DNA of 64,000 nt, taken from contig SHVU01000010.1 in the NCBI GenBank assembly GCA_009691105.1, positions 1 to 64,000 of the forward strand. The letters run 5' to 3'. The position numbers and the translations under genes are program-made. The notes under the pieces are model-generated. The model did no database searches and had not been told where the DNA came from. It was given only the letters and a program-made list of their open reading frames with translations. This stretch comes from Rhodospirillales bacterium (lineage in GTDB: Bacteria > Pseudomonadota > Alphaproteobacteria > Rhodospirillales > SHVU01). Shown in pieces: positions 43,623 to 55,708 of the stretch. Within the stretch, counting starts at the first letter, position 1; each line of letters starts with the position of its first letter.

Positions 43623-46403
43623 CTAGTCCACGGTCGCCGGCGCCGCGAGCCGTGGCGTTCGGTGCCCCAAAAATTCCAGAGTTGCAGCGAGAGCGTCTTT
43701 CAAACCGAGGCGCTGCACAGTGACGCCGTCGGGAAAAGCGGAGAACAGGCGGCTCGGCAATTGGCGATCGAGCATGACGAAGACTCCCGCATCGTCGGCG
43801 CGCCGAATCAATCGGCCATAGGCTTGCTTCAGTTTGAGCCGGACCAGGCGTTCTTCGTAGGCACGGCCGCCGAACGCGGCACGGCGCGCTTTGTGAAGAA
43901 TATCGGGACGCGGCCACGGTACGCGGTCGAAGACGATCAAGCGTAGCGAACGGCCGGGCACATCGACGCCGTCGCGCACCGCGTCGGTTCCGAGCAGACA
44001 GGAGTTTTCCTCGGCACGGAAAATATCGATGAGCGTTCCCGCATCCAGCGCGTCGACGTGCTGGGCGTGCAACGCGATACCGGCTTTTTCGAGAGGGCCG
44101 GCGATCCGCGCGTGCACGGCGCGGAGCCGAGTGATCGCTGTGAATAGCCCGAGCCCGCCGCCACCCGCAGCCAAAAACAATTCCCGATAGGCGCTGGCGA
44201 TCTGATCCACATCGGTCCGGACGACATCGGTGACGACCAGAACACGGGTCCGCGCCACGTAGTCGAAAGGTGACGCCACGGCAACCCGCACCGGCGGTAG
44301 CGGGAGATGCGGCCCACCCGTCCGCGCTTCGGCGACGGTCCAATCGGTCTCGGGCTCGCCGGTCGAATCGCGAAGCGTTGCCGACGTGACGAGCACGCCA
44401 TGGGCGGGCTTGGCGACGACTTCGACGAAGGGCTGGGTTGGGTCCAGCCAGCGGCGATGAAACGCGACATCGGTATCGCGGCCGTCGATGCGCTCGACGG
44501 CAAACCAATCGACGAACTCGGGCGGTGTTTCGTGACGAAGCGAGCCCAGCATCGCGATCCAGGCTTCCAGGCGACCTTGCGCCCGCCGCTCCAATCCGCG
44601 GGCGACCGCGTCGAGGCGCAGCCGCGCTGCAGTGTCGAGCTGTGCCGCATCGTTGACCAGGATCGTCCGGAGATGACGGACCAGATCGCGGGCCGGGCCG
44701 ATCAAGCGCTGCAATGCGACTTCGAGTTGTGCCGCTGCATCGAGAAGGCCATCGAGCGGCGGCCGGACGTCCGTTTCCAATCCGTAGCCGGCTTCGGCGC
44801 CGACGGCGCGGGCATAGACCTGACGGCTAACCTGGGCGAGGAACGCTTCGGTCGGGCCGAGCGGTGCTTCGCCGGCGAGACGCTGGTGCCAGCCACGACC
44901 TGGCAAAGCGCGCGCCGCCATCAAGACTTCTTCGAGAGACGCCGCGGGCAAAGGACGATCGCGCACCAAATCCGAGAGACGCGAGGCGAGCCCGCGAGCT
45001 CGCGAGCGCCGTCCTTCGGCACCGATCAACCAGCGACGCAAGTCTTCGGATTCGATGCCGCTCAGGGTTGCGGCAAAGGCGGCATCGGCGGCATCGAACA
45101 CATGATGACCTTCGTCGAACACATACCGCGTCGGCAGAAATGTCCCGGCCGATTCATCGCCGCCGCCCAGCGCCGCCTGAACCATGGCGAGCGCATGATT
45201 GCCGACGACGATCTGGGCGCGGCGCGCCTTTCTCACGTTGCGCTCGATGAAGCACTTGTCGTAGTGCGGACAGGCCGAATAGACGCATTCGCCGCGCGTG
45301 TCGGTCAGTTCGAGGGTCGCGCCCCGGCCGACGAGATCGACTAGCCAGGCCGGGAAATCGCCGCCGACCATGTCGCCGTCGCGGCTGGCCCGCGCCCAGC
45401 GCGCCATCAACCCAAGGCCGACCGCGGCTGTGGCGCCGGGACGCGATAATTGCGCCAAGGCGTCGTCGAAATTGAGCAGGCAGAAATAGTTCTCGCGGCC
45501 TTTGCGAACTACGACCTTCGACCGTTTGTCGTCGGCGTTCGGAAAGACGCGATCGAGTTCCTGATCGAGCTGGCGTTGTAGGTTTCGCGTGTAGGTCGAA
45601 ACCCAAACCGCGCCTTTGTTGCGCTCGGCCCAGAGGCTCGCTGGCGCGAGGTAGCCGAGCGTTTTGCCGACGCCGGTACCGGCTTCCGCGACGACAAAGT
45701 GCGGCTCGCCAAAGGTCTGGCGCGGCTCGAAAGCCGCCGCGACTTCGGCCGCATAGTCCGACTGTCCCGGACGGCTCTCGGCGTCGGTGCCGAGCAAGTC
45801 AGCAAGCCGGCTTCGCGATTCCTCCGGGGCGATCGGCAGTGTTCCAGGCGCGGGTTCAGGCCCACGCTCCTCCCAGGCCGGCAAGGATTTCCAGACCTTG
45901 AAGGCCTCGATCGGCTGGGCGGCGTCGTTGCCTTTCCCACCCAGCGCTGCGACGACAGCTCCGCCCCATATCCACCCGCCTTGCGCCATGGCGACCGCGA
46001 TGGCCCGGGCATGGTCATCAGGAGTGGCGGCCAACTCGTCCAGAAGCTGCGACGCCGCTTGAAAGAGAAGCATCGCCGACTCGTCGCGATCGCCCGGTAC
46101 GGGCAGACCGAGGGCCTGGGCCAAGCCGAGCGGCGTTGGCAGGCAGAACTTGGCCGGCCGGACGAAGGCGAAAAGTTCAAGCAGATCGAGAGTCGGAACG
46201 CGCGGCAGATCGAGGCGACGGCACAGCGAACGGGCGTGGCATACGAAGGGCACGACGCCGCGTTCGAGACGCGCCGCGGCATCCGCCAGGCTCAGCGTCT
46301 CGATCTCGCCGGCCGCGGAAATCCACACCGCCTGACCAACGCCGGCAACGAGAGCCGGGGCATCGGGGCGGCGAGCCCGGACCACAGTTGGGGGAAGCGC
46401 CAT
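43623..46403 (-). CDS. DinG-like ATP-dependent DNA helicase (XPD-like, iron-sulfur)
   Basis: This is a 926-residue superfamily 2 helicase. The N-terminal about 250 residues are a lineage-type extension. Walker A is VAEAGTGVGKTLGYLAPA, motif II is FDEGHHVFDAADA (DEAH-like, here DEGH), and the C-terminal motifs include LVTSATLRD, CLLGTDAVRDGVDVPGRSL and LKLKQAYGRLIRR. Cysteines in YFCLLN and ECVYSACPHYDKCF sit where DinG/XPD enzymes hold a 4Fe-4S cluster. The start is ATG 46403; the longer ORF upstream overlaps the divergent gene. It probably acts in DNA repair or R-loop removal. Confidence 0.88.
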   Translation of the reverse strand: MALPPTVVRARRPDAPALVAGVGQAVWISAAGEIETLSLADAAARLERGVVPFVCHARSLCRRLDLPRVPTLDLLELFAFVRPAKFCLPTPLGLAQALGLPVPGDRDESAMLLFQAASQLLDELAATPDDHARAIAVAMAQGGWIWGGAVVAALGGKGNDAAQPIEAFKVWKSLPAWEERGPEPAPGTLPIAPEESRSRLADLLGTDAESRPGQSDYAAEVAAAFEPRQTFGEPHFVVAEAGTGVGKTLGYLAPASLWAERNKGAVWVSTYTRNLQRQLDQELDRVFPNADDKRSKVVVRKGRENYFCLLNFDDALAQLSRPGATAAVGLGLMARWARASRDGDMVGGDFPAWLVDLVGRGATLELTDTRGECVYSACPHYDKCFIERNVRKARRAQIVVGNHALAMVQAALGGGDESAGTFLPTRYVFDEGHHVFDAADAAFAATLSGIESEDLRRWLIGAEGRRSRARGLASRLSDLVRDRPLPAASLEEVLMAARALPGRGWHQRLAGEAPLGPTEAFLAQVSRQVYARAVGAEAGYGLETDVRPPLDGLLDAAAQLEVALQRLIGPARDLVRHLRTILVNDAAQLDTAARLRLDAVARGLERRAQGRLEAWIAMLGSLRHETPPEFVDWFAVERIDGRDTDVAFHRRWLDPTQPFVEVVAKPAHGVLVTSATLRDSTGEPETDWTVAEARTGGPHLPLPPVRVAVASPFDYVARTRVLVVTDVVRTDVDQIASAYRELFLAAGGGGLGLFTAITRLRAVHARIAGPLEKAGIALHAQHVDALDAGTLIDIFRAEENSCLLGTDAVRDGVDVPGRSLRLIVFDRVPWPRPDILHKARRAAFGGRAYEERLVRLKLKQAYGRLIRRADDAGVFVMLDRQLPSRLFSAFPDGVTVQRLGLKDALAATLEFLGHRTPRLAAPATVD

Positions 46404-46459
46404 CGCGGCAGTATAATCATCCGAAGCGAAACTGCGGCCAACCGCGACGAGGTATTTGC

Positions 46460-47326
46460 ATGGCGGCCGAGGCCAAACGCCTGGCGGCGAATGCGGCCGG
46501 CGACTTCTTCGTCGATTCGACCTGCATCGACTGCTCGACCTGCCGCTGGGTCGCCCCGGCGAACTTCGACGAGACCGAGGGCGCGTCCCGCGTCTATCGC
46601 CAACCGGCAACCGAAGCCGAGCGCCACCAAGCGCGCATGGCGGTGATCGCCTGCCCGGTCGGCGCCATCGGCACGACAACGAAACATGACCTCCACGCCG
46701 CCGAAGCGGCCTTCCCAGACCAGATCGCCGAGAACGTCTTTCACTGCGGCTATCACGCGCGGTCGAGCTATGGCGCGGCGAGCTACCTGATCGTTCGTCC
46801 CGAAGGTAACGTCCTGATCGATTCGCCCCGCTTCGCCCGACCGCTGATCCGCCGCATCGAGGCCCTGGGCGGCGTCCGCACGATGTTCCTGACCCATTGC
46901 GACGACATCGCCGATCATCAGAAGTTCCGCGACCACTTCGGCCTGACGCGCATCCTCCATACCGCCGACGCCCGCGGCCTCGCCGTCGAGATGCCGATCA
47001 CGGGCCGCGAGCCCATCCGCCTGGCCGAGGACATTGCTTTAATTCCCGTGCCTGGACACACCCGAGGATCGGCTTGTCTTTTGTATCGCGATAAATTCCT
47101 GTTCACCGGCGACCACCTGTCGTGGCGTCCCGGCAAAGAACGGCTCGGCGCGTCGCGCGACGTCTGTTGGTACGATTGGGACGAGCAAACCGCCTCGATG
47201 GCGGCGCTGGCCGACTATCGCTTCGAATGGATACTGCCCGGTCACGGGCATCGTCATCGGCTCGCCGCCGACGCCATGGCCGCCGAAATGAAATCCTTAG
47301 TCCAGCGGATGAAGCGCGCCGCTTAA
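46460..47326 (+). CDS. ferredoxin-metallo-beta-lactamase-fold fusion protein
   Basis: This 288-residue cytosolic protein joins two parts. Residues about 15-75 are a single 4Fe-4S ferredoxin: C22-x2-C25-x2-C28 (CIDCSTCRW) and C65 in ACPVGAIG. From about 85 on it is an MBL-fold hydrolase: SSYGAASYLIV, FLTHCDDIADHQKF (the usual HxHxDH is altered to H-x-D-D-x3-H), PGHTRGSACLLY, FTGDHLSW and ILPGHGHRH. GAGGT precedes the ATG. It is divergent from the DinG-like helicase, with a 56-bp gap. The cluster may serve electron transfer to or from a substrate held by the MBL site; the reaction is unknown. Confidence 0.83.
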   Translation: MAAEAKRLAANAAGDFFVDSTCIDCSTCRWVAPANFDETEGASRVYRQPATEAERHQARMAVIACPVGAIGTTTKHDLHAAEAAFPDQIAENVFHCGYHARSSYGAASYLIVRPEGNVLIDSPRFARPLIRRIEALGGVRTMFLTHCDDIADHQKFRDHFGLTRILHTADARGLAVEMPITGREPIRLAEDIALIPVPGHTRGSACLLYRDKFLFTGDHLSWRPGKERLGASRDVCWYDWDEQTASMAALADYRFEWILPGHGHRHRLAADAMAAEMKSLVQRMKRAA

Positions 47327-47814
47327 GAGCCGAGCAGAAGTCCCGAGAGCCACCCGGTCAGCGGCGGGATAGGCAGCGAAATCAAAAGCCGCACGACCAC
47401 GAACCGCATGCCGAGCAACGGCCATTCCCAGGTCACGACGCGATTGAAGGCGAAGACAGACCAGGCGGTCACGAAGGCGATGACCTGCGGCAATCCCGCC
47501 CCGGCCTTGTGAAGAGCCAACGCCACCGGGAATGAGACGAATGGTCCGCTCGGCGTGAACCCGCCGATCGCCGAGGCAATTAGGATGCCTTTCCAGCCGG
47601 CCTCGTCGCCCATCCATCCGGCAACGGCATCGTTCGGCACCAGCGTTCCGAGAAACCCGGCCAGGATCAGGCCCAGCGGCAGGCGGATCGCCATCATGGA
47701 GACGAGTCCGCCCGAGGCCTTGAAGCCTTGAGCAATTCGGCCGTCTCCCTGATAGGCGGCGACAGCGACAGCAATTGCCGCGAGCCCACCGAGAACGACG
47801 ATGGAGGAATCCAT
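47323..47814 (-). CDS. half-size permease-like membrane protein B
   Basis: This 163-residue protein has four or five hydrophobic segments. The core is AVAGWMGDEAGWKG, then IGGFTPSGPFVSFPVALALHKAGAG, then FVTAWSVFAFNRVVTWEWPLLG. The same order of motifs recurs in the neighbouring gene, so the two are paralogous halves, similar in style to DUF318/PF03773 permeases. The ATG at 47814 lies 2 bp past the partner's stop, implying coupling; the 267-aa ORF in the track is that frame read through the partner. Its stop overlaps the MBL-fold gene stop (TTAA). The substrate is unknown. Confidence 0.72.
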   Translation of the reverse strand: MDSSIVVLGGLAAIAVAVAAYQGDGRIAQGFKASGGLVSMMAIRLPLGLILAGFLGTLVPNDAVAGWMGDEAGWKGILIASAIGGFTPSGPFVSFPVALALHKAGAGLPQVIAFVTAWSVFAFNRVVTWEWPLLGMRFVVVRLLISLPIPPLTGWLSGLLLGS

Positions 47815-47816
47815 GA

Positions 47817-48377
47817 TCAGAGCGCCTGTTTGCAGCGAGCGAGTATGGCTTGCGTCGCGAAGCCGACGAGCGTCGGGAACACCAGCGACGCGGCAAAGCG
47901 CGCCAACGCGAACTTTTCGCCGAACAACGGAATCTCCCACGTCACGATGCGATGAATGCCGAGGGTTGCCCAGGCGGTGACATAGGCAATGAGCGCCGGA
48001 TAACCGGCGCCAGCGGCGCGCAAGCCAACCACGATCGGAAACGACAGCATCGGCCCGCCTGGCGTACAGGTGCCGGCGATGGTCGCCAGCGCGTAGCCGC
48101 GAAAGCCGGCGCCTTCGCCGAGCCATCGCGCGATCATGCCCTTCGGCACCATGGCTTGAACGAACCCGCCGAGGATGACGGCCGCCGCCATGCGCGGGAT
48201 CATATAAAGCAGCAGTTCGAAATCGGCTTGGAGCGAGGCGACGACAATGTCGATCCCTTTGAGGGCGTACACCGCGACGCCGGCTGCCACCACCATCGCA
48301 ATCATGAGGTATAGGCTGCGGCGGTCGCGCGCGGCGGCGGCGGACGGCGGCTTCGGTGACGGCTCAAGCGATTCCAT
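47817..48377 (-). CDS. half-size permease-like membrane protein A
   Basis: This 186-residue membrane protein begins with a cytosolic Pro/Arg-rich stretch (about 1-22) and then TM segments. It carries MIARWLGEGAGFRG, IAGTCTPGGPMLSFPIVVGLRAAGAG and YVTAWATLGIHRIVTWEIPLFGEKF, each with a counterpart in the next gene. The TP-x-GP-x2-SFP motif probably lines a substrate path. Two half-transporters transcribed together usually form a heterodimer. Metal, organic acid or thiosulfate-like solutes are all possible; none is supported directly. Confidence 0.74.
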   Translation of the reverse strand: MESLEPSPKPPSAAAARDRRSLYLMIAMVVAAGVAVYALKGIDIVVASLQADFELLLYMIPRMAAAVILGGFVQAMVPKGMIARWLGEGAGFRGYALATIAGTCTPGGPMLSFPIVVGLRAAGAGYPALIAYVTAWATLGIHRIVTWEIPLFGEKFALARFAASLVFPTLVGFATQAILARCKQAL

Positions 48378-48493
48378 AGCGGGCCGCAGTCTGCCACGGC
48401 TTCACGCCGAGGCGCGACGCCTCAATGAGCGGTAACGAAACAAGGCCGGACGGGCCTGGCCGCCGTTCCACTGGTCCTGGAAATCAGGCTAGA

Positions 48494-48751
48494 CTTGCCG
48501 CCAACAACGGCGCGAACCTGGCCCGCTGGTGCAACAAGAGCTATGACGAACTGATGTTGAAAGCCAAGGTGGCGACCACCGTCGCCGAGCGCACCAAGCT
48601 CTACGAAGACGCCCAGGTCATCGCCAAGGAAGAGGCACCCTGGATTCCGATCGCACATTCAGTGGTGTTCGCACCGGTGCGTAAGGAAGTCGTCGGCTAC
48701 AACGTCGACCCCTTCGGCGTGCAGTACTTCCAGAAGGTGGACCTGAAGTAA
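48494..48751 (+). pseudogene. C-terminal remnant of a dipeptide/peptide ABC transporter substrate-binding protein (DppA-like)
   Basis: The frame reads LAANNGANLARWCNKSYDEL, then KLYEDAQVIAKEEAPWIPIAHS and VVGYNVDPFGVQYF, ending in TAA. This is the last about 85 residues of a family-5 solute-binding protein. The upstream part of the ORF (from 48425) has no such similarity and no signal peptide, so the first about 450 residues are missing. It is followed by an intact M14 peptidase and a dppF remnant; dppB, dppC and dppD are absent. This looks like a deleted peptide-uptake operon. Confidence 0.82.
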
Positions 48752-48842
48752 CAGGCACCCGTCCGAATCGTTCGATCCGCCCGGGTCCGGTCATGCCGGA
48801 TCCGGGCGGCCCTTCCCTCCGCACCCACCCCGACAGGACCCG

Positions 48843-49997
48843 ATGAACATCAACGCCAATTTCGATTCCGGCAGCATTGTCGTCATCAATGCCGCCAACC
48901 CTGCGAAAATTCGTCTGGCGCTGCGCCCCGACACCAAGACCAAGCTGCTCCAATGGTTTTATTTCCGCGTTACCGGCGGCCGCGGCGTCGATTGCACGTT
49001 CCGGATCGAGAACGCCGCCAAGGCCCATTGGGCCGACGCCTGGGACAAATTCCGCGTCGCCGCGTCCTATGACCGCGAAACTTGGTTCCGCGTGCCGACG
49101 AAGTACGACGGCAAGGTCTTGAGCTTTCGTCACAAGCCGGCCCACGATTCGGTCTTCTACGCCTACGCCGTTCCCTATACCCGCGAGCAGGACCTGGCGC
49201 TCATCGGCCGCGCTCAGATGTCGACGCGCGTCCGTCATGAAGTCTTGGGCCAAAGCATCGAAGGCCAGGACATCGATCTTCTGACGATCGGCAAGCCGGG
49301 TCGCGACAAGTACGCGATCTGGATCACTGCCCGCCATCATCCGAGCGAGACCCAAGGCCCCTATGCCGTCGAGGGCCTGGTCCACCGATTGATCGACGAA
49401 GGCGACGCGTTGGCCAGCGCCGTGCTCAAGCGCTGCGTCTTCTACGTCATCCCGAACATCAATCCGGACGGATCCCGCAACGGTAACCATCGCTGCAGCG
49501 GCAACGGCACCGATTTGAACCGGGAATGGTCGGTCACGACGATGAAGAGTAGTCCCGAGGTCTACGTCGTCCGGAAGCGCATCCTTAAAACCGGCCTCGA
49601 TGTCTTCGTCGATCTTCACGCCGCCGAGCGCTACACCTTTACCTGGGGCGTCCGGCCGAGCGGCATTCCGTCGTGGAGCCGCCGCCTGGAACGTCTCGCC
49701 GACACGTTTGACGCGAGCCTGTCTCAAGCCAATCCCGACCACGAGCCGGAGCGCAGGCACTGGGGCTATCCGGCCGGCACCGATCCGCTCGCCATGTCCG
49801 GGTCCTGGGCGGCCGAGACCTTCAAGACCTTCGGGCTCATCATCGAATTTCCGTTCCTCGATGAAGACAACACCGCGTCCGAGGTCAGCTGGCAGGGCGA
49901 TCGGTCGCGCCGCTATGGGGCCAGCATGGTCGACGCCGTCCACGGCATGCTCGACGAGCTCGGCACGCCCTGGGCCACCCAGCGGCGCAAGAGCTAG
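48843..49997 (+). CDS. M14-family zinc carboxypeptidase
   Basis: This 384-residue protein has an N-terminal beta domain (about 1-120) as in cytosolic carboxypeptidase-type M14 enzymes, followed by the peptidase. Zinc ligands are H166 and E169 in ARHHPSETQ and H259 in VDLHAAERY; substrate Arg and Asn are in GTDLNREW; the general-base Glu is in LIIEFPF. No signal peptide, so cytosolic. AGGA lies about 5 bases before the ATG. It stands between dppA and dppF remnants and is apparently the only intact survivor of that locus, where it would have trimmed imported peptides. Confidence 0.87.
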   Translation: MNINANFDSGSIVVINAANPAKIRLALRPDTKTKLLQWFYFRVTGGRGVDCTFRIENAAKAHWADAWDKFRVAASYDRETWFRVPTKYDGKVLSFRHKPAHDSVFYAYAVPYTREQDLALIGRAQMSTRVRHEVLGQSIEGQDIDLLTIGKPGRDKYAIWITARHHPSETQGPYAVEGLVHRLIDEGDALASAVLKRCVFYVIPNINPDGSRNGNHRCSGNGTDLNREWSVTTMKSSPEVYVVRKRILKTGLDVFVDLHAAERYTFTWGVRPSGIPSWSRRLERLADTFDASLSQANPDHEPERRHWGYPAGTDPLAMSGSWAAETFKTFGLIIEFPFLDEDNTASEVSWQGDRSRRYGASMVDAVHGMLDELGTPWATQRRKS

Positions 49998-50007
49998 GCC
50001 CTCGGTG

Positions 50008-50611
50008 ATGCATCGCGGCGAAGCCTCATCCTTCGAGACGCTCGCCATCAACACGACGCTGACCGCCACCGAACGTGCCGCGGCGGCGCGCGCCATGATG
50101 GCCAAGGTTGGCCTCCGGCCCGAGCACGTCAGCCGCTATCCGCATATGTTTCCGGCGGGCAGAGCCAACGGATCGCCATCGCCCGCGCCCTGATGCTGCA
50201 CCCCGCCGTGGTGGTCGCCGATGAGCCGGTCTCGGCTCTGGACGTGTCGATCCGGGCTAAGGTTCTGAACCTGATGATGGATCTCCGCGACGAGTTCGTG
50301 CTGGCGTTCCTCTTTATCTCCCACGATCTAGGTGTCGTTCGTCACATCGCCGACGACGTTCTCGTGCTCTATTTAGGGCGGACATGCGAACAGGGACCGA
50401 AAGAGCGCATCTTCGCCAAGCCTCTCCATCCTTACACGCGCGCTCTGTTGGCGGCGACGCCGCGTGCAGACCCGACGCATCGCGGTCAGCGCCAGGTGTT
50501 ACATGGCGAGCTGCCATCGCCCCTCGATCCGCCCAAGGGCTGCGCCTTCCACAGCCGCGGCCCATCGACGGCCGCCTCGTCGCTTGCCACTATGCCGAGA
50601 CCATCACCTGA
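50008..50611 (+). pseudogene. remnant of a peptide ABC transporter ATPase (DppF-like), N-truncated and frameshifted
   Basis: LAINTTLTATERAAAARAM and VGLRPEHVSRYPHMF continue, after a one-base shift near 50150, into SGGQSQRIAIARALML (signature), VVVADEPVSALD (Walker B) and SHDLGVVRHIADD, then HPYTRALLAATPRADP and GELPSPLDPPKGCAFHSR. A second shift near 50556 restores PIDGRLVACHYAETIT at the proper C-terminus. The Walker A half is missing. At least two indels and the truncation make it inactive. It is one unit of the decayed dpp locus. Confidence 0.85.
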
Positions 50612-50638
50612 GCCCTTTCCGGAAACCGGCACACCGTC

Positions 50639-51538
50639 ATGACTGAGAAGACGATCCCCATCATTGCGCCGATCAATAACGCCTTCGGCTCGGTGTTCTC
50701 GCGCTCGGTGATGCTGTCGGCCTACACGCTCTATTGCGTCGGCTTCCTGTTCATCGCCCGGGTAGCGATCGTCCTCGCCATCGACGTCTTCCATTGGGAA
50801 GGCCGGCCTTGGATCTATTTCGCAAGCCGCTTGCCGTTGATTCTGGTGCTGACGCCGTTCGCCATCGGCATCCAACGTCATATAGTGCTGGGCACCGAAC
50901 TTCCCACCAATCCCTTCGACGGATTCTTCTCCGAAACCAACTTGCGTTTTGCACTGATCGCCGGCCTGCTCGGCGTACCGTTCTATTTCCTGCAGAACGT
51001 ACCGACCCTGTTTCCCGTGTCCTATGCGGGTCCCTGGTTCTGGCTGGTCAACCTCGCACCGCTGGTCACGATGCTCACCGCGGTCATCATGGTGCGGCTC
51101 TATATCAAGCTGCCGCTGATCGCCATCCGCGAGGAACTGCCCTTCGTCCTCTGCTGGCAGGCGACGCGGGGCAATCATTGGCAGCTCTTCGCTTCCAACG
51201 TCCTGATGGGTGCGATACTGGCCGCCATCGGTTGGACCATGACGATGGCCTACGGCAACTTGAAGCCGGGCTTCAGTTGGGGACGTCTGGTCGTCGATGG
51301 CGTCGTGACGGCGCTCTGGGCGCTTTACGTAGCATTGGCCGTGGCCCTGATTGCTCATTGGCTAGCCTTTTTCATCGAGCAGAAGCGAATCCCGCAACCA
51401 GGCGGCAACCCCGCAGGGTCGGAGGACGATGAGGCGGAGGCCGACGCGTCTGAGGACGAATACACCGAAACCGCGCCACCACCGCTGCCCAAACCCAAGA
51501 AAAAGAAACCGACGCAGTTCATCTGGCCCCGGCCGTAA
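50639..51538 (+). CDS. integral membrane protein of unknown function with charged C-terminal tail
   Basis: This 299-residue protein has about six membrane segments between residues 20 and 245 (LYCVGFLFIARVAIVLAIDVF; FALIAGLLGVPFYFL; LAPLVTMLTAVIMVRLY; FASNVLMGAILAAIGW; LWALYVALAVALIAHWLAFFI). The last about 50 residues are cytosol-like and striking: an acidic run (GSEDDEAEADASEDEYTE) then PPPLPKPKKKKPTQFIWPRP. I do not recognise the family; the arrangement recalls YIP1/DUF-type envelope proteins. It may be co-transcribed with the next small gene, 6 bp downstream. Confidence 0.7.
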   Translation: MTEKTIPIIAPINNAFGSVFSRSVMLSAYTLYCVGFLFIARVAIVLAIDVFHWEGRPWIYFASRLPLILVLTPFAIGIQRHIVLGTELPTNPFDGFFSETNLRFALIAGLLGVPFYFLQNVPTLFPVSYAGPWFWLVNLAPLVTMLTAVIMVRLYIKLPLIAIREELPFVLCWQATRGNHWQLFASNVLMGAILAAIGWTMTMAYGNLKPGFSWGRLVVDGVVTALWALYVALAVALIAHWLAFFIEQKRIPQPGGNPAGSEDDEAEADASEDEYTETAPPPLPKPKKKKPTQFIWPRP

Positions 51539-51544
51539 ACCACC

Positions 51545-51994
51545 GTGGCTCGCGCTCCCTTCATGGCCGATCGCCCGGTGGCGTTTTTTGCCGCTGGGTG
51601 TACCGTGGCCGCCTGGCAGCGGGGCGCGACGCCGGCGCCGGTCGATCTCGCGCCTGTCGGCGCAGCCGACTCGGTTCGGCCGAGCGACGCGCTCTTCGTC
51701 GCCGTTACTGGACTTGCCGCCGAAGCGCGGAGCCGCGAGATCGTCTTTTCACGGTTGGCGAACGAAGCCCCGGACCGCTGGACCATGTTGCAGGCCGCAG
51801 CCGGCCGCGCCGAAGCCGATGAGACTCGCCGGACGCAGCGGATCGACGCGGTCTACGCCGAGGTTCGAGACTTCTTGAACGCACCGAAAGTTTGGGTCGC
51901 CGTCAACGCGGTCGCCGGATCGCTCTTGGCCCGCCGACGCCTTGGCGCCGACGAAGCCCGCGATATCATCGAACGAACCGCGGGCGGCCGGTAA
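51545..51994 (+). CDS. small protein of unknown function
   Basis: A 149-residue Ala/Arg-rich, mostly helical protein. It starts at GTG 51545 or at ATG 51563 (MADRPVAFFAAGCTVAAW), the latter preferred on codon grounds but without a strong Shine-Dalgarno sequence. It includes LFVAVTGLAAEARSREIVFSRL and GSLLARRRLGADEARDIIE. No signal peptide or motif is recognised. It follows the membrane protein by 6 bp and converges with metH, 36 bp away. A role tied to the membrane protein is possible. Confidence 0.55.
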   Translation: MARAPFMADRPVAFFAAGCTVAAWQRGATPAPVDLAPVGAADSVRPSDALFVAVTGLAAEARSREIVFSRLANEAPDRWTMLQAAAGRAEADETRRTQRIDAVYAEVRDFLNAPKVWVAVNAVAGSLLARRRLGADEARDIIERTAGGR

Positions 51995-52030
51995 CGCGCC
52001 GGCCTCGACCGTTGCGGCAGCTGAGAAGCC

Positions 52031-55704
<3,674 letters not shown>

Positions 55705-55708
<4 letters not shown>

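Noticed and set aside
42859-44508. 549-aa minus-strand ORF across the dehydrogenase pseudogene and the helicase
   Set aside because: It is Arg-rich shadow reading of two better-supported frames; no family motif.
50193-50642. 149-aa ORF as an intact ABC ATPase
   Set aside because: It lacks Walker A and the first half of the domain, and frameshifts at both ends show it is part of a decayed dppF.
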